Source: UBA6626 sp963579995
GTDB lineage: Bacteria > Planctomycetota > Phycisphaerae > Phycisphaerales > Phycisphaeraceae
Length of the DNA stretch: 53,217 bases
Reading direction: 5' to 3'
Assembly (NCBI GenBank): GCA_963579995.1
Contig: CAUZIY010000003.1
Coordinates: 1-53,217 of the forward strand
In this document: one piece after another, positions 44,789 through 53,217 of the stretch
Layout: the number at the start of each line of letters is the position of its first letter
How positions within the stretch are numbered: the first letter of the stretch is position 1
Notes under the pieces: model-generated
What the model was told of the DNA's origin: nothing
Seen by the model: only the letters and a program-made list of their open reading frames with translations
Database searches by the model: none
Position numbers and translations under genes: made by a program

Positions 44789-45850
44789 TCAGTCGGAGGA
44801 GATTTGTAGATCTAATTTGGAAGCGTCAATCCCCAGCGTATTTACAAGTAGGTTTGCCCACTCTTCGCCCCGCAGCTTGAGGGCCAGCCAGTCTTTTTGG
44901 GCGATCAATGGTTTGAGCTCCGTTGCAATCGATGTGGGCCAAGAATCCCTGCTAATGTTTTGGCGACCCACGAAGGTCGCGAGGCTGTCATCCGCCGTCT
45001 CAGCCATCTTCGTGTAGTCATTAATGACTTGCTCAGGCACGATCTGCTCGCTCAATTGCGTGGCGACAAGTCTTAGGTATCGCGATGAGACGCGGGTAAT
45101 AAGCTGAATATGAGACGGCGGTACGGATTGTTCGCCCACAAGTTTTCTGATCAATTGATGTGACAAGCGGCGTAACGCTTTAGTCTCAGTGATTAATGGC
45201 ATGCTTGGGTTTGCAAGATGGACGGGAATACGTTCGTTGAGTGACATTAGAATCTGTGGGACAGCGTCCTGGATGGTTAGCTGCGCCAATGCCAGCATCA
45301 ACTGCTGAGTCACCAATTCAATGTTTTCAAGTTTAACCGCCTCGGAAAGTGCTATTAACAGCTCTTTTTGCTGAGGGTCGGCTGCTTCAGCTGCAGCCGA
45401 ACTATTTAGGGTTTTGGCTGCCCAGTACCGCACAGCTGGGTGGAGATCCTTGAGGGCCATTAAATAAAGAGATACATCCGAGGAATCTTTTAGCCCCGCA
45501 GAGATGATCATGATATTAATACGGACAATGTCCCGCTGACCTTCAAATGCTTGCCGTAAAGCCACCCGGAGTGTATTGCGGTATTCGTTCAGGAAAAATG
45601 TTGATGGGTCAGATCGAAACGGTTCGATCAATTTTATTTTTGCTTCTGCGACCTGTCGATCATCTTCAGACACCAATAATGATAACCATTGATTCCCATA
45701 GCTTTGGATCAGGTTTTTCTCTTCCAGATTCGGCGTGCGATCGCTTTTTAAAATGGACGCCGGGATGCGGTCTGCCGCCAGCAGATTGGAGGGCAGGTAC
45801 AGCGCAAGCAACGCTGTAACGACCAATGCATATCGGGCCAAACAGATCAT
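44789..45850 (-). CDS. Secreted helical repeat protein, unknown function
   Basis: A 353-residue protein with a clear signal peptide (MICLARYALVVTALLALYL then SNLLAADR) and a good GGCGGAG site. The mature part is almost wholly helical, with a HEAT-like look around DLHPAVRYWAAKTLNSSAA and paired amphipathic helices, and no catalytic motif. I do not recognise a named family. It may be a periplasmic scaffold. Its stop is convergent with the YlbF-family gene. It follows the sigma-54 activator gene by 120 bases. Confidence 0.75.
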   Translation of the reverse strand: MICLARYALVVTALLALYLPSNLLAADRIPASILKSDRTPNLEEKNLIQSYGNQWLSLLVSEDDRQVAEAKIKLIEPFRSDPSTFFLNEYRNTLRVALRQAFEGQRDIVRINIMIISAGLKDSSDVSLYLMALKDLHPAVRYWAAKTLNSSAAAEAADPQQKELLIALSEAVKLENIELVTQQLMLALAQLTIQDAVPQILMSLNERIPVHLANPSMPLITETKALRRLSHQLIRKLVGEQSVPPSHIQLITRVSSRYLRLVATQLSEQIVPEQVINDYTKMAETADDSLATFVGRQNISRDSWPTSIATELKPLIAQKDWLALKLRGEEWANLLVNTLGIDASKLDLQISSD

Positions 45851-45970
45851 CTAAACTCCGCCTGCAGCCAGGATTTCGTGTCGAGCGTGCCGCACGCCGA
45901 CACTACACAGGGATATCCCCACCCGAATCTTCGAAAGTAACAATTCGGCGGAATATGGTCAAACGATTGG

Positions 45971-47656
45971 CTAGGTTGCCTGGAAATGATCCGCATGTGA
46001 TCGTGGTGACCGGTTGGTACCAAGCTTACTTGTATTTGGCGAGATTCTAACAACAGGTGCCTGTTCGGAGCCGTCGATATGGAGTTCCTTGACCTTCTTA
46101 TTCAGCGTGTTTCGGTTAATTCCCAGGAAATCGGCTGATTTCGTCTTGACACCGCCGGTATGTCGTAAGGCTTCGCTAATAAGTTGCCGCTCTACTTCGC
46201 TTACGACCAACTCATAGATTTCGCCCTCACGCTCCGCAAACCGCTTGATACCTTCCCGCGCAAGTTTGCGGGCGATGGCATCCACCGATTCGTCCCGATG
46301 ATCACCACGAACCTGTTTGGCAAATAGTCGGATTTGCAGTGGCAGAAGATCCAAGTTGAATTCCTCACCACTACAGAGCACGACCGCACGCTCGATTGCG
46401 TTTTCCAATTCACGCACATTGCCAGGCCATGGATAGCGCAACAGTGTGTTTGCTACGTCCCGGGTGATCTTGCAGAGTTTACGGCCGTTTTCGGCGTTAT
46501 AACGATCCAGAAAATGGTCAACCAGTGGCAGAATATCTTGGCGGCGGTTGCGGAGTGGCGGCAGATGAATTGTAACCACGTTGAGTCGGTAATAGAGATC
46601 CTCACGGAAAGCGCCTTGGCGCACCTCTTCGTCGAGGTCACGGTTGGATGCGGCGATGATACGCACATCCAACCCAAATGTCTGGTGGTCGCCCACGCGT
46701 TCTAACTCTCTTTCCTGTAATACGCGGAGCAGTTTGACCTGCAAGGTGGGCTCAAGCGTACCGACTTCATCTAGAAATATCGTGCCGCCTTCCGCAGCTT
46801 CAAACCGACCAACTTTGTCGCGGATGGCGCCGGTAAAGGCTCCTTTAACATGTCCAAAGAGTTCCGATTCAAGTAGTTGAGGCGATAATGCACCGCAGTT
46901 GATGCGGATCAGCGGTTTATTTTTGCGTGGGGAGTTGAAATGGATTGCTTTGGCGATCAATTCTTTGCCGCATCCGGTTTCCCCTAGGATCAAACACGTA
47001 GCACGTGATGAAGCCACTTGTCCGATCGTTGCCAGCACATCGGTCATTGCAGGGCTTGAACCAATAATATTGTCGAATCGGTAGCGCCCATTCAGATTGT
47101 GTCGTAGCTGTTGGTTTTCTTCCAGTAATCGTTCCTTCTCGATCTGGATCAGGTTGTGGATCCGCGTGGTTTGAGCGATTGAGCCAGCGATAATGGTCAA
47201 AAGCCTGGCATCAGCCGCCAATGAGACCTCGTCGATAAGCGGTTTGTGCACGCTGATCACTCCGACGTAGCGGTCGCCATCCTTGATTGGTATACAGATG
47301 AAGCTCGTCGGCCGATCTGGATCGTTTATCCCGGCACCAATACGATTAAGAAACTGTGGATCCTTGCTGATATCGGGGATGACACGGCCTTTGCCCGTCT
47401 GCAGGACACTGCCTGTCACGCCCTCACCTAGTGGATATTGCCCTTTTTTCATATCCTGTGGTGACAGTCCTACTGCCGCCACAATTCTTGCCATGTCTGT
47501 TGCATCATCCCTAAGCAGTAGGCAGGCGCGCTGGATCTCCAGTTTTTCACTGATTAGGGCCATGGCACGCTGGAAAACCTCATTAATCTCCAGTCCATCA
47601 CCGAGGATCTGGCTGATCCTTTCAAGAATGTCTAATTCTTGTTCGTATCTGTCCAT
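45971..47656 (-). CDS. Sigma-54-dependent transcriptional activator with GAF domain (NifA-like)
   Basis: A 561-residue enhancer-binding protein. An N-terminal GAF domain (about 1-165) senses a small molecule or redox cue. The AAA+ core has Walker A GETGCGKE (225-232), the sigma-54 contact loop GAFTGA (272-277), Walker B GTIFLDEV (291-298) and RYPWPGNVRELENAIER. A C-terminal Fis-type helix-turn-helix (SADFLGINRNTLNKKV) binds DNA. The combination GAF-AAA-Fis matches NifA/NorR-type regulators. The target is unknown; no nif genes are visible. A sigma-54 promoter was not identified in this window. Confidence 0.9.
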   Translation of the reverse strand: MDRYEQELDILERISQILGDGLEINEVFQRAMALISEKLEIQRACLLLRDDATDMARIVAAVGLSPQDMKKGQYPLGEGVTGSVLQTGKGRVIPDISKDPQFLNRIGAGINDPDRPTSFICIPIKDGDRYVGVISVHKPLIDEVSLAADARLLTIIAGSIAQTTRIHNLIQIEKERLLEENQQLRHNLNGRYRFDNIIGSSPAMTDVLATIGQVASSRATCLILGETGCGKELIAKAIHFNSPRKNKPLIRINCGALSPQLLESELFGHVKGAFTGAIRDKVGRFEAAEGGTIFLDEVGTLEPTLQVKLLRVLQERELERVGDHQTFGLDVRIIAASNRDLDEEVRQGAFREDLYYRLNVVTIHLPPLRNRRQDILPLVDHFLDRYNAENGRKLCKITRDVANTLLRYPWPGNVRELENAIERAVVLCSGEEFNLDLLPLQIRLFAKQVRGDHRDESVDAIARKLAREGIKRFAEREGEIYELVVSEVERQLISEALRHTGGVKTKSADFLGINRNTLNKKVKELHIDGSEQAPVVRISPNTSKLGTNRSPRSHADHFQAT

Positions 47657-47931
47657 GAAGTGCTTATTTTATAGGCATCAAGGGTCGTATTCAAGTTTGA
47701 TTAGGGTGGCAACGCTCATATGCAGCAGGGTATCGATGCTCCCAGAAAGATAGGTGCATGGCCCAATGAAATCGACGCAGATTACCCTTTGGGCCAGCCA
47801 TCTGGTGAGGTTGAAAGAGATGGGGGTTTATGGGGGTGGATGGCGCCTTTTCCCCGTACGGGCTATTTCCACCAGGCATAACACGCAGTTTGAGTTTGAA
47901 CCTAACCCTGATCAGGTCTATTCTCATCCGG

Positions 47932-48492
47932 ATGTCATGCCGAATATCGTTGGCGTATCAGGGTCAACTGGCCATGATTGGCCTGATTGCGATCTTAGCC
48001 TTACCGGGGTGTACGTTTAAGGGGGCAGCGACAAATCAAGGTGTCAGTTCCAAGTCGGCGGATGGGGATCAGTGGGTTGTTCGCCCGGTTAAGATGCGCG
48101 TATTTCCCACGACGCGATTTACTCGTAGCGGTCACGTCGTCCTTCTGCAGGCTCGGGTTGAACTTTTTGATGCGATGTCTGATTCGGTCAAGGGGGTTGG
48201 TCAGTTTAGTTTCGATCTGTACGCCATCCGGAGTGAAAAAGGCTCAAAGACAGAAAAGTTTCTTTACAACTGGACGATCAACGTACGGACACTTAAGGAG
48301 CAGGAACTCTATTATGACCCCGTGATGCGTGGTTATCAGTTCCCGCTTGAACTTCATAAGTGGCCAGTGGGCAAAGAGGATCTGAGAATCGAAGTTGTTT
48401 TTATTTCCGCAGATGGAAAGCGAATTAATACCCAGGCAAGGTTAGATCCTACGATCCGTTCCATGGATACGCCTTCCCGCGTTCAGCGGTAA
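47932..48492 (+). CDS. Predicted lipoprotein, unknown function
   Basis: The product has a lipoprotein signal: MSCRISLAYQ, a hydrophobic core (LAMIGLIAILALPG) and lipobox Cys27. About 160 residues follow with an all-beta look (VELFDAMSDSVKGVGQFSFDL, LRIEVVFISADG). The ATG at 47932 places the lipobox at a normal distance; earlier in-frame starts add residues without a signal. The product would be lipidated by Lgt, also encoded in this window. No family is recognised. It is convergent with the phosphohexomutase gene, 13 bases away. Confidence 0.7.
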   Translation: MSCRISLAYQGQLAMIGLIAILALPGCTFKGAATNQGVSSKSADGDQWVVRPVKMRVFPTTRFTRSGHVVLLQARVELFDAMSDSVKGVGQFSFDLYAIRSEKGSKTEKFLYNWTINVRTLKEQELYYDPVMRGYQFPLELHKWPVGKEDLRIEVVFISADGKRINTQARLDPTIRSMDTPSRVQR

Positions 48493-48505
48493 GTGTTTTT
48501 CAACT

Positions 48506-49885
48506 CTACTGTGCTGTAAGTAGCATACCAACCTCTTGAACCAGTGCCCTGGACGTCGACGGGTCAGTTGCTTCAGCAATTACACGGATAATCGGTTCGG
48601 TATTGCTGGCCCGCACATGTACCCATCTATCCGGCCAATCCACCCTTACGCCGTCACGTGCGTCGATTTCATGATCAGAAAAATGGGAACGCATGGTCGG
48701 TTCAAGTCTTTCGATAATAGTGCCAGTTATCTCAAATCGATCCTTGACAATCGTATATTGTTGCAGGCTGTCAATGATTTGGGAGAGGCGTTGGCCGCGT
48801 TCAGCAAGCATTTGCAGGATTAGTGTAATCCCCACCAAACTATCACGAACGTATGAAATTGCAGGTAGAATCACGCCACCATTACCTTCGCCACCCAGGA
48901 GACCACCCTGATCACGTAGTGCATCCGCAACGTTGGCTTCACCCACAGCGGTTCGCTTGACCGTTGCGTTGAACGATGCAGCAATGTCATCAATCATTCG
49001 GCTGGTCGAGAGGTTTGTGACTAGTACCTTAGGAGTTCTCGCTTGTTGTCTGCTGGTTAAATGCATTGCACACAGTGCCAGGGTGTATTCTTCACCGATG
49101 TATCTTCCGGTTTCATCTACAACGGCCAACCGATCGGCATCTGGATCCTGTGCGAATCCAATATCACAATTGGCCTGCCGGACCGCATGGCAAAACTCCA
49201 CGAGATTTTCGGCGGTGGGTTCTGGTGGGTGTGGGAATTGGCCTGTGGGTTCCGCATGTCGGTGTACAAGATCTACGCCAAGTTGCTCTAGGAGAAGTGA
49301 GGTTGAAGGCCCCCCTGATCCGTGCAAGCTATCCAAGACAACTTTAAACCGCTGCTTTTGAATAAGGGTGGTATCAACGATTCCAAGAATTTTTTTAACG
49401 TGAATTTCCACGGTATTTGGGTCAACCGGTACGGAGCCGAATTTATTGATACGGATATTGGGAACGGTTTGATGATACTGGGCAATGATTTGCTCAGCTT
49501 GATTGGCGGTTGGTGCAGCACCGTCTGATCGCAGTAATTTGATGCCATTCCACGGAGCTGGATTATGGCTTGCCGTAATGACCATGCCGCCGGTTGCGTG
49601 CAGGTGCATGGTCATGATGGCCACGCCGGGTGTCGTTGCGATACCCAGCCGGGTTATTCGGCAGCCGCTGTCGGTGAGGCCTGCCACCACCGCCAGTTCG
49701 AGTTCTTGACCAGACGGCCTGCTGTCACGGCCAACAACAATATGAATAGGTGCATCGCTCTGATGTATGCCTTTAAGCCAAATCCCAAATGACGCGGCGT
49801 AGCGACAGGCCACTTCGGATGTCAGAGAGGTGCCGGCTATCCCTCGTAGTCCGCTTACGCTCAGCATTAAAGGTTCAGTAGACAT
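48506..49885 (-). CDS. Phosphohexomutase (phosphomannomutase/phosphoglucosamine mutase family)
   Basis: A 459-residue alpha-D-phosphohexomutase. TASHNP (104-109, phosphoserine Ser106), the metal loop DPDADR (247-252), the sugar loop GEGNGG (332-337) and the C-terminal phosphate-binding RASNTEPIIRV are all present. The family converts hexose 1- and 6-phosphates: mannose, glucose or glucosamine. Sequence motifs here do not choose among them. It starts at 49885, 64 bases from the divergent moeA start. A longer frame to 49933 would overlap the promoter region. Confidence 0.88.
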   Translation of the reverse strand: MSTEPLMLSVSGLRGIAGTSLTSEVACRYAASFGIWLKGIHQSDAPIHIVVGRDSRPSGQELELAVVAGLTDSGCRITRLGIATTPGVAIMTMHLHATGGMVITASHNPAPWNGIKLLRSDGAAPTANQAEQIIAQYHQTVPNIRINKFGSVPVDPNTVEIHVKKILGIVDTTLIQKQRFKVVLDSLHGSGGPSTSLLLEQLGVDLVHRHAEPTGQFPHPPEPTAENLVEFCHAVRQANCDIGFAQDPDADRLAVVDETGRYIGEEYTLALCAMHLTSRQQARTPKVLVTNLSTSRMIDDIAASFNATVKRTAVGEANVADALRDQGGLLGGEGNGGVILPAISYVRDSLVGITLILQMLAERGQRLSQIIDSLQQYTIVKDRFEITGTIIERLEPTMRSHFSDHEIDARDGVRVDWPDRWVHVRASNTEPIIRVIAEATDPSTSRALVQEVGMLLTAQ

Positions 49886-49949
49886 TTTAAGGCCAGCCAG
49901 TCGATGTCCGCTAGAGTTCTTGCCCCCGGCCACCTATCCTATCGTCGCC

Positions 49950-51191
49950 ATGCCCATTAGCCCTCCCAATTACGATGAAGCACTGGATGTTGTGATTCGT
50001 GCCGTCAAGCCGTTGCCCTCGGAGCAAGTATCGTTGCGGACAGCACTGGGGCGGGTATTAAGATCCGATATTGTGGCGGACCGAGATCAGCCGCCATTTG
50101 ATCGTTCGGCGATGGATGGTTTTGCAGTGCAAAGTGTTGATTTGGTGGCTGGTCAGGTTTTCAGTGTGGTTGGATCAGTTGCAGCTGGTGAATCCCCATT
50201 GGGGGTCACAGGCCAGCAGCGACCGCCCTTTTCAACGATCCGTATTGCCACGGGGGCTGCAGTGCCGAAAGGTTTCGACGCCGTCATCCCAATTGAACAA
50301 TCAAGCATTGACCAGGCAGCAAATGGCGACCAGGTTACGTTTACCATTGATGCGGTCAACCCATGGGCCAATATCCATCAACGGGGAAGCGATGCCAAAG
50401 CGGGGGATGTTGTTGTTCATTCCAATCAGCACCTAGGTCCGCACCAAGTGGGTATCACTGCAACTGTGGGTGTGTCTGAACCCGAGGTTTCAATTCTTCC
50501 GAATGTAACCATCTTGACGACCGGAGATGAAGTTCTTCCGCCTGATACATCGCGGGACAATTTAGCTCCCCACCTCATAAGAAACTCAAATGGACCGATG
50601 CTGGAGGCTTTTTTGGATTCGCTGGGTATTGCTGCTCAACAGCGTGCACATGTGGCAGATGAGCCGGATTGTCTGCAGGCGGCAATGGCTAGTGCGATTG
50701 CCAGCAGTCATTTGGTCGTGACGGTAGGGGCTGTCAGCGTCGGCCAGCGGGATTGGGTTCCCCATGTTTTGGGGAAACTTGGGATGAGGGTTTTGCTTCA
50801 CGGAGTAGCCATCCAGCCTGGTAAACCAGTTTTGGTCGCCGCTGGGAAGCAGACCCTTGTGATTAGTTTGCCAGGCAACCCAGTCAGCGTACTGGCCACA
50901 TCACATCTGTTTCTGTGGCCTGCAATTCGGAGGATGATCGGGCTTGATCCAGGGCTTCCGTGGCGGATGGTTGAACTTGCTGAGCCGATATCCACAAAAG
51001 CAAGCAGGCAAGTCTTTCGGGTGTCAACGGTCAATTCCAGTGGCCTGGCCTCGGTTGTGAACTGGCATGGCTCAGGTGATCTTGTCCATACAAGTCAAGC
51101 GGACGGTTTTGTGCGTTTGCCCTTGTTGGAAGGAAAGGTTCCAGCGGGTACGAAGGTCCCATTCCTGCCCTTTATGGGGAATAAGCGGTGA
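49950..51191 (+). CDS. moeA: Molybdopterin molybdenumtransferase
   Basis: A 413-residue enzyme that inserts molybdate into adenylylated molybdopterin. Family motifs are PPFDRSAMDGFA (48-59), TGAAVPKGFDAVIP, TGDEV (191-195), VGAVSVGQRDW (259-269, where GGVSVGDYD is usual) and PGKPV followed by SLPGNPVSVL. The start at 49950 is chosen because it leaves a normal divergent gap to the phosphohexomutase gene. The stop overlaps the moaD start (GTGA). Presence of moeA and moaD implies molybdoenzymes elsewhere in the genome. Confidence 0.93.
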   Translation: MPISPPNYDEALDVVIRAVKPLPSEQVSLRTALGRVLRSDIVADRDQPPFDRSAMDGFAVQSVDLVAGQVFSVVGSVAAGESPLGVTGQQRPPFSTIRIATGAAVPKGFDAVIPIEQSSIDQAANGDQVTFTIDAVNPWANIHQRGSDAKAGDVVVHSNQHLGPHQVGITATVGVSEPEVSILPNVTILTTGDEVLPPDTSRDNLAPHLIRNSNGPMLEAFLDSLGIAAQQRAHVADEPDCLQAAMASAIASSHLVVTVGAVSVGQRDWVPHVLGKLGMRVLLHGVAIQPGKPVLVAAGKQTLVISLPGNPVSVLATSHLFLWPAIRRMIGLDPGLPWRMVELAEPISTKASRQVFRVSTVNSSGLASVVNWHGSGDLVHTSQADGFVRLPLLEGKVPAGTKVPFLPFMGNKR

Positions 51192-51436
51192 TCTCAATCC
51201 ATGTTTTACTTTTTGCCCAGGTTGCCGTTGATATTGGCCAGGCTCAACTTCAACTTGAGTTGCCCGATAATGCGACGGTAGATGATGCACTGGCTACTCT
51301 CAGTGAGCGGTACCCGTCAATTGCCCTCCAACGCCAGCAACTGGCAGTCGCAGTCAATGCAGATTATGCAGACATTGGGCACAAGTTATCACCTGGAGAC
51401 GAACTGGCGTTGATTCCGCCTGTTTCCGGTGGCTGA
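51188..51436 (+). CDS. moaD: Molybdopterin synthase sulfur carrier subunit
   Basis: An 82-residue ubiquitin-fold protein that ends in the diagnostic Gly-Gly (PPVSGG). The thiocarboxylated C-terminus donates sulfur to precursor Z in the MoaD-MoaE complex. It uses a GTG start that overlaps the moeA stop by three bases, so the genes are translationally coupled. Internal features are LQLELPDNATVDDALATL and the LSPGDELALIPPVSGG end. No moaE is adjacent. Confidence 0.93.
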   Translation: MISIHVLLFAQVAVDIGQAQLQLELPDNATVDDALATLSERYPSIALQRQQLAVAVNADYADIGHKLSPGDELALIPPVSGG

Positions 51437-51606
51437 TCAAATCACTTAGCAATCAGGCTGCTCTCTGTGAGGGCAGGGTCGATCAGAGGATTATTTCGGA
51501 TTTTCCGTTTTAATGGGTTAACCGATGCGCGATGGCGACCGATCAAATCAGTGACGGTCGCACCCTCTTTGCGACGGACAGGAATTTTGGAGAAAGGTCA
51601 AATTCC

Positions 51607-52185
51607 ATGCCACGACAGAAAGATATTCTTACCACCGGTGAAGTCGCGAAGATCTGTAACGTAGCACCCCGCACAGTGAGTAAATGGTTCGATTCCGGGC
51701 AGTTGCGTGGATATAGGATACCAGGGTCCAAGGATCGGCGTATTCCGCTCAATGCACTGATCCGGTTCATGAAAGCCCATAACATCCCGGTTGATGGTTT
51801 GCAGTCAGGAAATACGCGGATACTGATCGTTGATGATGAGTCTGAGATTATTGACGTACTGGAAAAAGTACTATCTGAACAGGCAAACTACGAGGTATAC
51901 ACGGCGCATAGTGGTTTTGGTGCCGGGGTGGAGTGTGAGAAATATCGTCCTCACGTCATGCTGCTCGATGTTCACCTGGGTGATATTGACGGCGAACGCG
52001 TTCTTAATCTGGTACGAGATAATGCGGATCTGCAACTGACCAAGATCCTGGCCATGAGCGGCAAACTCACCGATGGCCAAGCCCACACGCTAATCGCCAA
52101 GGGTTTTGATGGGTACCTCAAGAAGCCGTTCCATGTCCGGCAGGTGATTGAGGCCGTCGAAGATGCAACCGCAGTGGTATATTGA
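51607..52185 (+). CDS. Excisionase/MerR-like HTH fused to a receiver domain
   Basis: A 192-residue regulator with the DNA-binding part first. Residues 6-57 are a BldC/excisionase-type winged helix (LTTGEVAKICNVAPRTVSKW). Residues 70-190 are a CheY-like receiver with the acidic pair Asp76/Asp77, phosphoacceptor Asp121 (LLDVHLGD), Ser151 and Lys173 (LKKPF). Most response regulators carry the receiver first, so this order is the reverse. The start at 51607 follows GGAGAAAGG; a longer frame from 51532 adds 25 residues without the motif. No histidine kinase is nearby. Confidence 0.85.
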   Translation: MPRQKDILTTGEVAKICNVAPRTVSKWFDSGQLRGYRIPGSKDRRIPLNALIRFMKAHNIPVDGLQSGNTRILIVDDESEIIDVLEKVLSEQANYEVYTAHSGFGAGVECEKYRPHVMLLDVHLGDIDGERVLNLVRDNADLQLTKILAMSGKLTDGQAHTLIAKGFDGYLKKPFHVRQVIEAVEDATAVVY

Positions 52186-52233
52186 TCATCCAGTGCGGGT
52201 AGAAGTATCTAAGAAATATTCCGAGATGGGCTA

Positions 52234-53217
52234 TCAGGATTGATCTGATATGGTCCAACTGAGGCGGTAGGTTTTCATCGCATCGGCATATGTCGATCGG
52301 ACTAATTGCGTAGAACCCTTGCGGACTGCTTTAATAAAAGCAATATCCTCAGTCAGGTAAGGATCATCATCGAAATCCTGCCAATCGGTCTCCTCAATGC
52401 CGCTACGCCGGATGCCTAGGCGGCACATTTGATATGGATTGGTTAGTACGCAACGTACTCCATCCGCCCAAACCTCCAGGTCCGCTTCGTAACGCTGTTG
52501 ATGCAAGAGCAGGCCATGAGCCAGACTGCCTGCGGCACCATTAGAAAAACACCATTGGGCTAATGTGGTTCTTGGGATTTTCGCAGTTGATGGCACGTTG
52601 CTATCAACCTCAGCACCTGTCGAATTCTTGGGCATGGCACTTAGTTGGCCCATCGGATTGACCGCGTCTATGGTGGTTACTTGGATTGAATCTAGATCAA
52701 CTTCACCGCAGATAAAACGTGCCAGATCCAAAAAATGCGTGGCTTGTTCGATGATTGGCCCCCCGCTTCGCCGCTTGTCCCACCATGCGACACGGTTGAT
52801 GGTGCTGTAAGCACAGTTATACCTGCCCAGGAAAACGCAGGGCCCACCTGGCGTGTCTTCAAGAACCTGTCGCATTTTGGTGATTGCTGCGGAATACCGA
52901 AACATGTATCCCACGCTGATAATAGAACCTGATTTGCCTAATGCCTGGGCCACCTCATTCAACTTGTCGGGATGTGTCATCCCAAGAGGCTTTTCAATTA
53001 GCATGGCGATGCCATGCCTAGCCAGCGTCACCTCTACATCATGTGGTGGGTCAGATTGACCATGCTTGTCAGGTTGAAGTCCGACAACAACTGCGTTGGG
53101 TCTAATCTTTTCAATCATCTGGCGCCAGTCGGCGAATACTTGACATGTTGCCCACGCTTCTGGGTATGGGCCGGCCTCACGCGTAGCTAAAGCGTTGGAG
53201 GCACGTATCACTTCCAC
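52234..53217 (-). CDS. Gfo/Idh/MocA family oxidoreductase (5' partial)
   Basis: At least 327 residues remain; the true N-terminus with the Rossmann loop lies beyond the right edge. The EKPLG motif is present (IEKPLGMTH), with GGPIIEQATHFLDLARF as the substrate-domain region. The C-terminal half (LLLHQQRYEADLEVWADG) is unlike those of the two relatives at 2585 and 3559, so it may use a different substrate. It is convergent with the HTH-receiver gene, 48 bases away. No start can be called. Confidence 0.85.
   Translation of the reverse strand: MEVIRASNALATREAGPYPEAWATCQVFADWRQMIEKIRPNAVVVGLQPDKHGQSDPPHDVEVTLARHGIAMLIEKPLGMTHPDKLNEVAQALGKSGSIISVGYMFRYSAAITKMRQVLEDTPGGPCVFLGRYNCAYSTINRVAWWDKRRSGGPIIEQATHFLDLARFICGEVDLDSIQVTTIDAVNPMGQLSAMPKNSTGAEVDSNVPSTAKIPRTTLAQWCFSNGAAGSLAHGLLLHQQRYEADLEVWADGVRCVLTNPYQMCRLGIRRSGIEETDWQDFDDDPYLTEDIAFIKAVRKGSTQLVRSTYADAMKTYRLSWTISDQS

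Noticed and set aside
47754..48020. Alternative plus-strand open frame before the lipoprotein gene
   Set aside because: It overlaps the lipoprotein in another frame, lacks a signal or domain, and the lipobox frame is better supported.

Overview
The window most resembles a planctomycete of the Phycisphaerae type. The clues are a secreted protein with a dockerin-like domain and a PEP-CTERM sorting tail, four type II pseudopilins with the H-X9-DG C-terminal motif common in Planctomycetota, several Gfo/Idh/MocA oxidoreductases, a PIG-L deacetylase, a sialidase-like protein and a roughly balanced base composition (judged by eye). The lineage call is an inference from gene content. No rRNA, complete tRNA, CRISPR array or transposase was seen.

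Layout. 1-290: a 3' half of a tRNA-Tyr gene, most simply read as an integration scar, with an open frame running off the left edge. 291-1442: a PEP-CTERM/dockerin gene cut by an in-frame TAG. 1814-6656 (minus): a sugar-catabolic operon (lactonase-like amidohydrolase, a fused dehydrogenase/SDR remnant, DJ-1/PfpI protein, two Gfo/Idh/MocA oxidoreductases, sugar isomerase/epimerase). 6820-7779: a class IV aminotransferase. 8344-13062: ABC sugar importer 1. 13178-18532: ZIP transporter, PhoX-like phosphatase, and a PHP hydrolase followed by a frameshifted glycosidase-like gene. 18698-22231: three tandem pseudopilin genes, each with a matching sigma-70-type promoter and a downstream hairpin. 22490-30628: SirB1-like protein, a YhdT/PanF-like symporter pair, SDR, sialidase-like protein, 2-hydroxyacid dehydrogenase and FAD oxidoreductase. 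30748-35270: a 12-repeat FG-GAP protein, SDR and PIG-L deacetylase. 35288-40610 (minus): ABC importer 2, preceded by a fourth pseudopilin. 40900-52185: core genes (lgt, rnr, a YlbF-family gene, a sigma-54 activator, a phosphohexomutase, moeA, moaD, an HTH-receiver regulator). 52234-53217: a Gfo/Idh/MocA gene cut by the right edge.

The strongest candidate for something undescribed is the pair of paralogous ABC importers. In each, the solute-binding protein is fused to the MalF-like permease through an extra membrane helix. The MalG-like permease carries an insert of about 360 residues in its first extracytoplasmic loop. The insert holds three copies of a module (LN-x3-GT-x-Y/F followed by a short hydrophobic strand and P) that recalls a segment of GH42-type glycosidases. 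No ABC ATPase lies next to either system.

Several genes are broken: the amber stop in the PEP-CTERM gene, the Ldh_2/SDR deletion chimera, and a 4-base frameshift in the glycosidase-like gene. Together they suggest ongoing decay of accessory carbohydrate functions, or local sequence errors.
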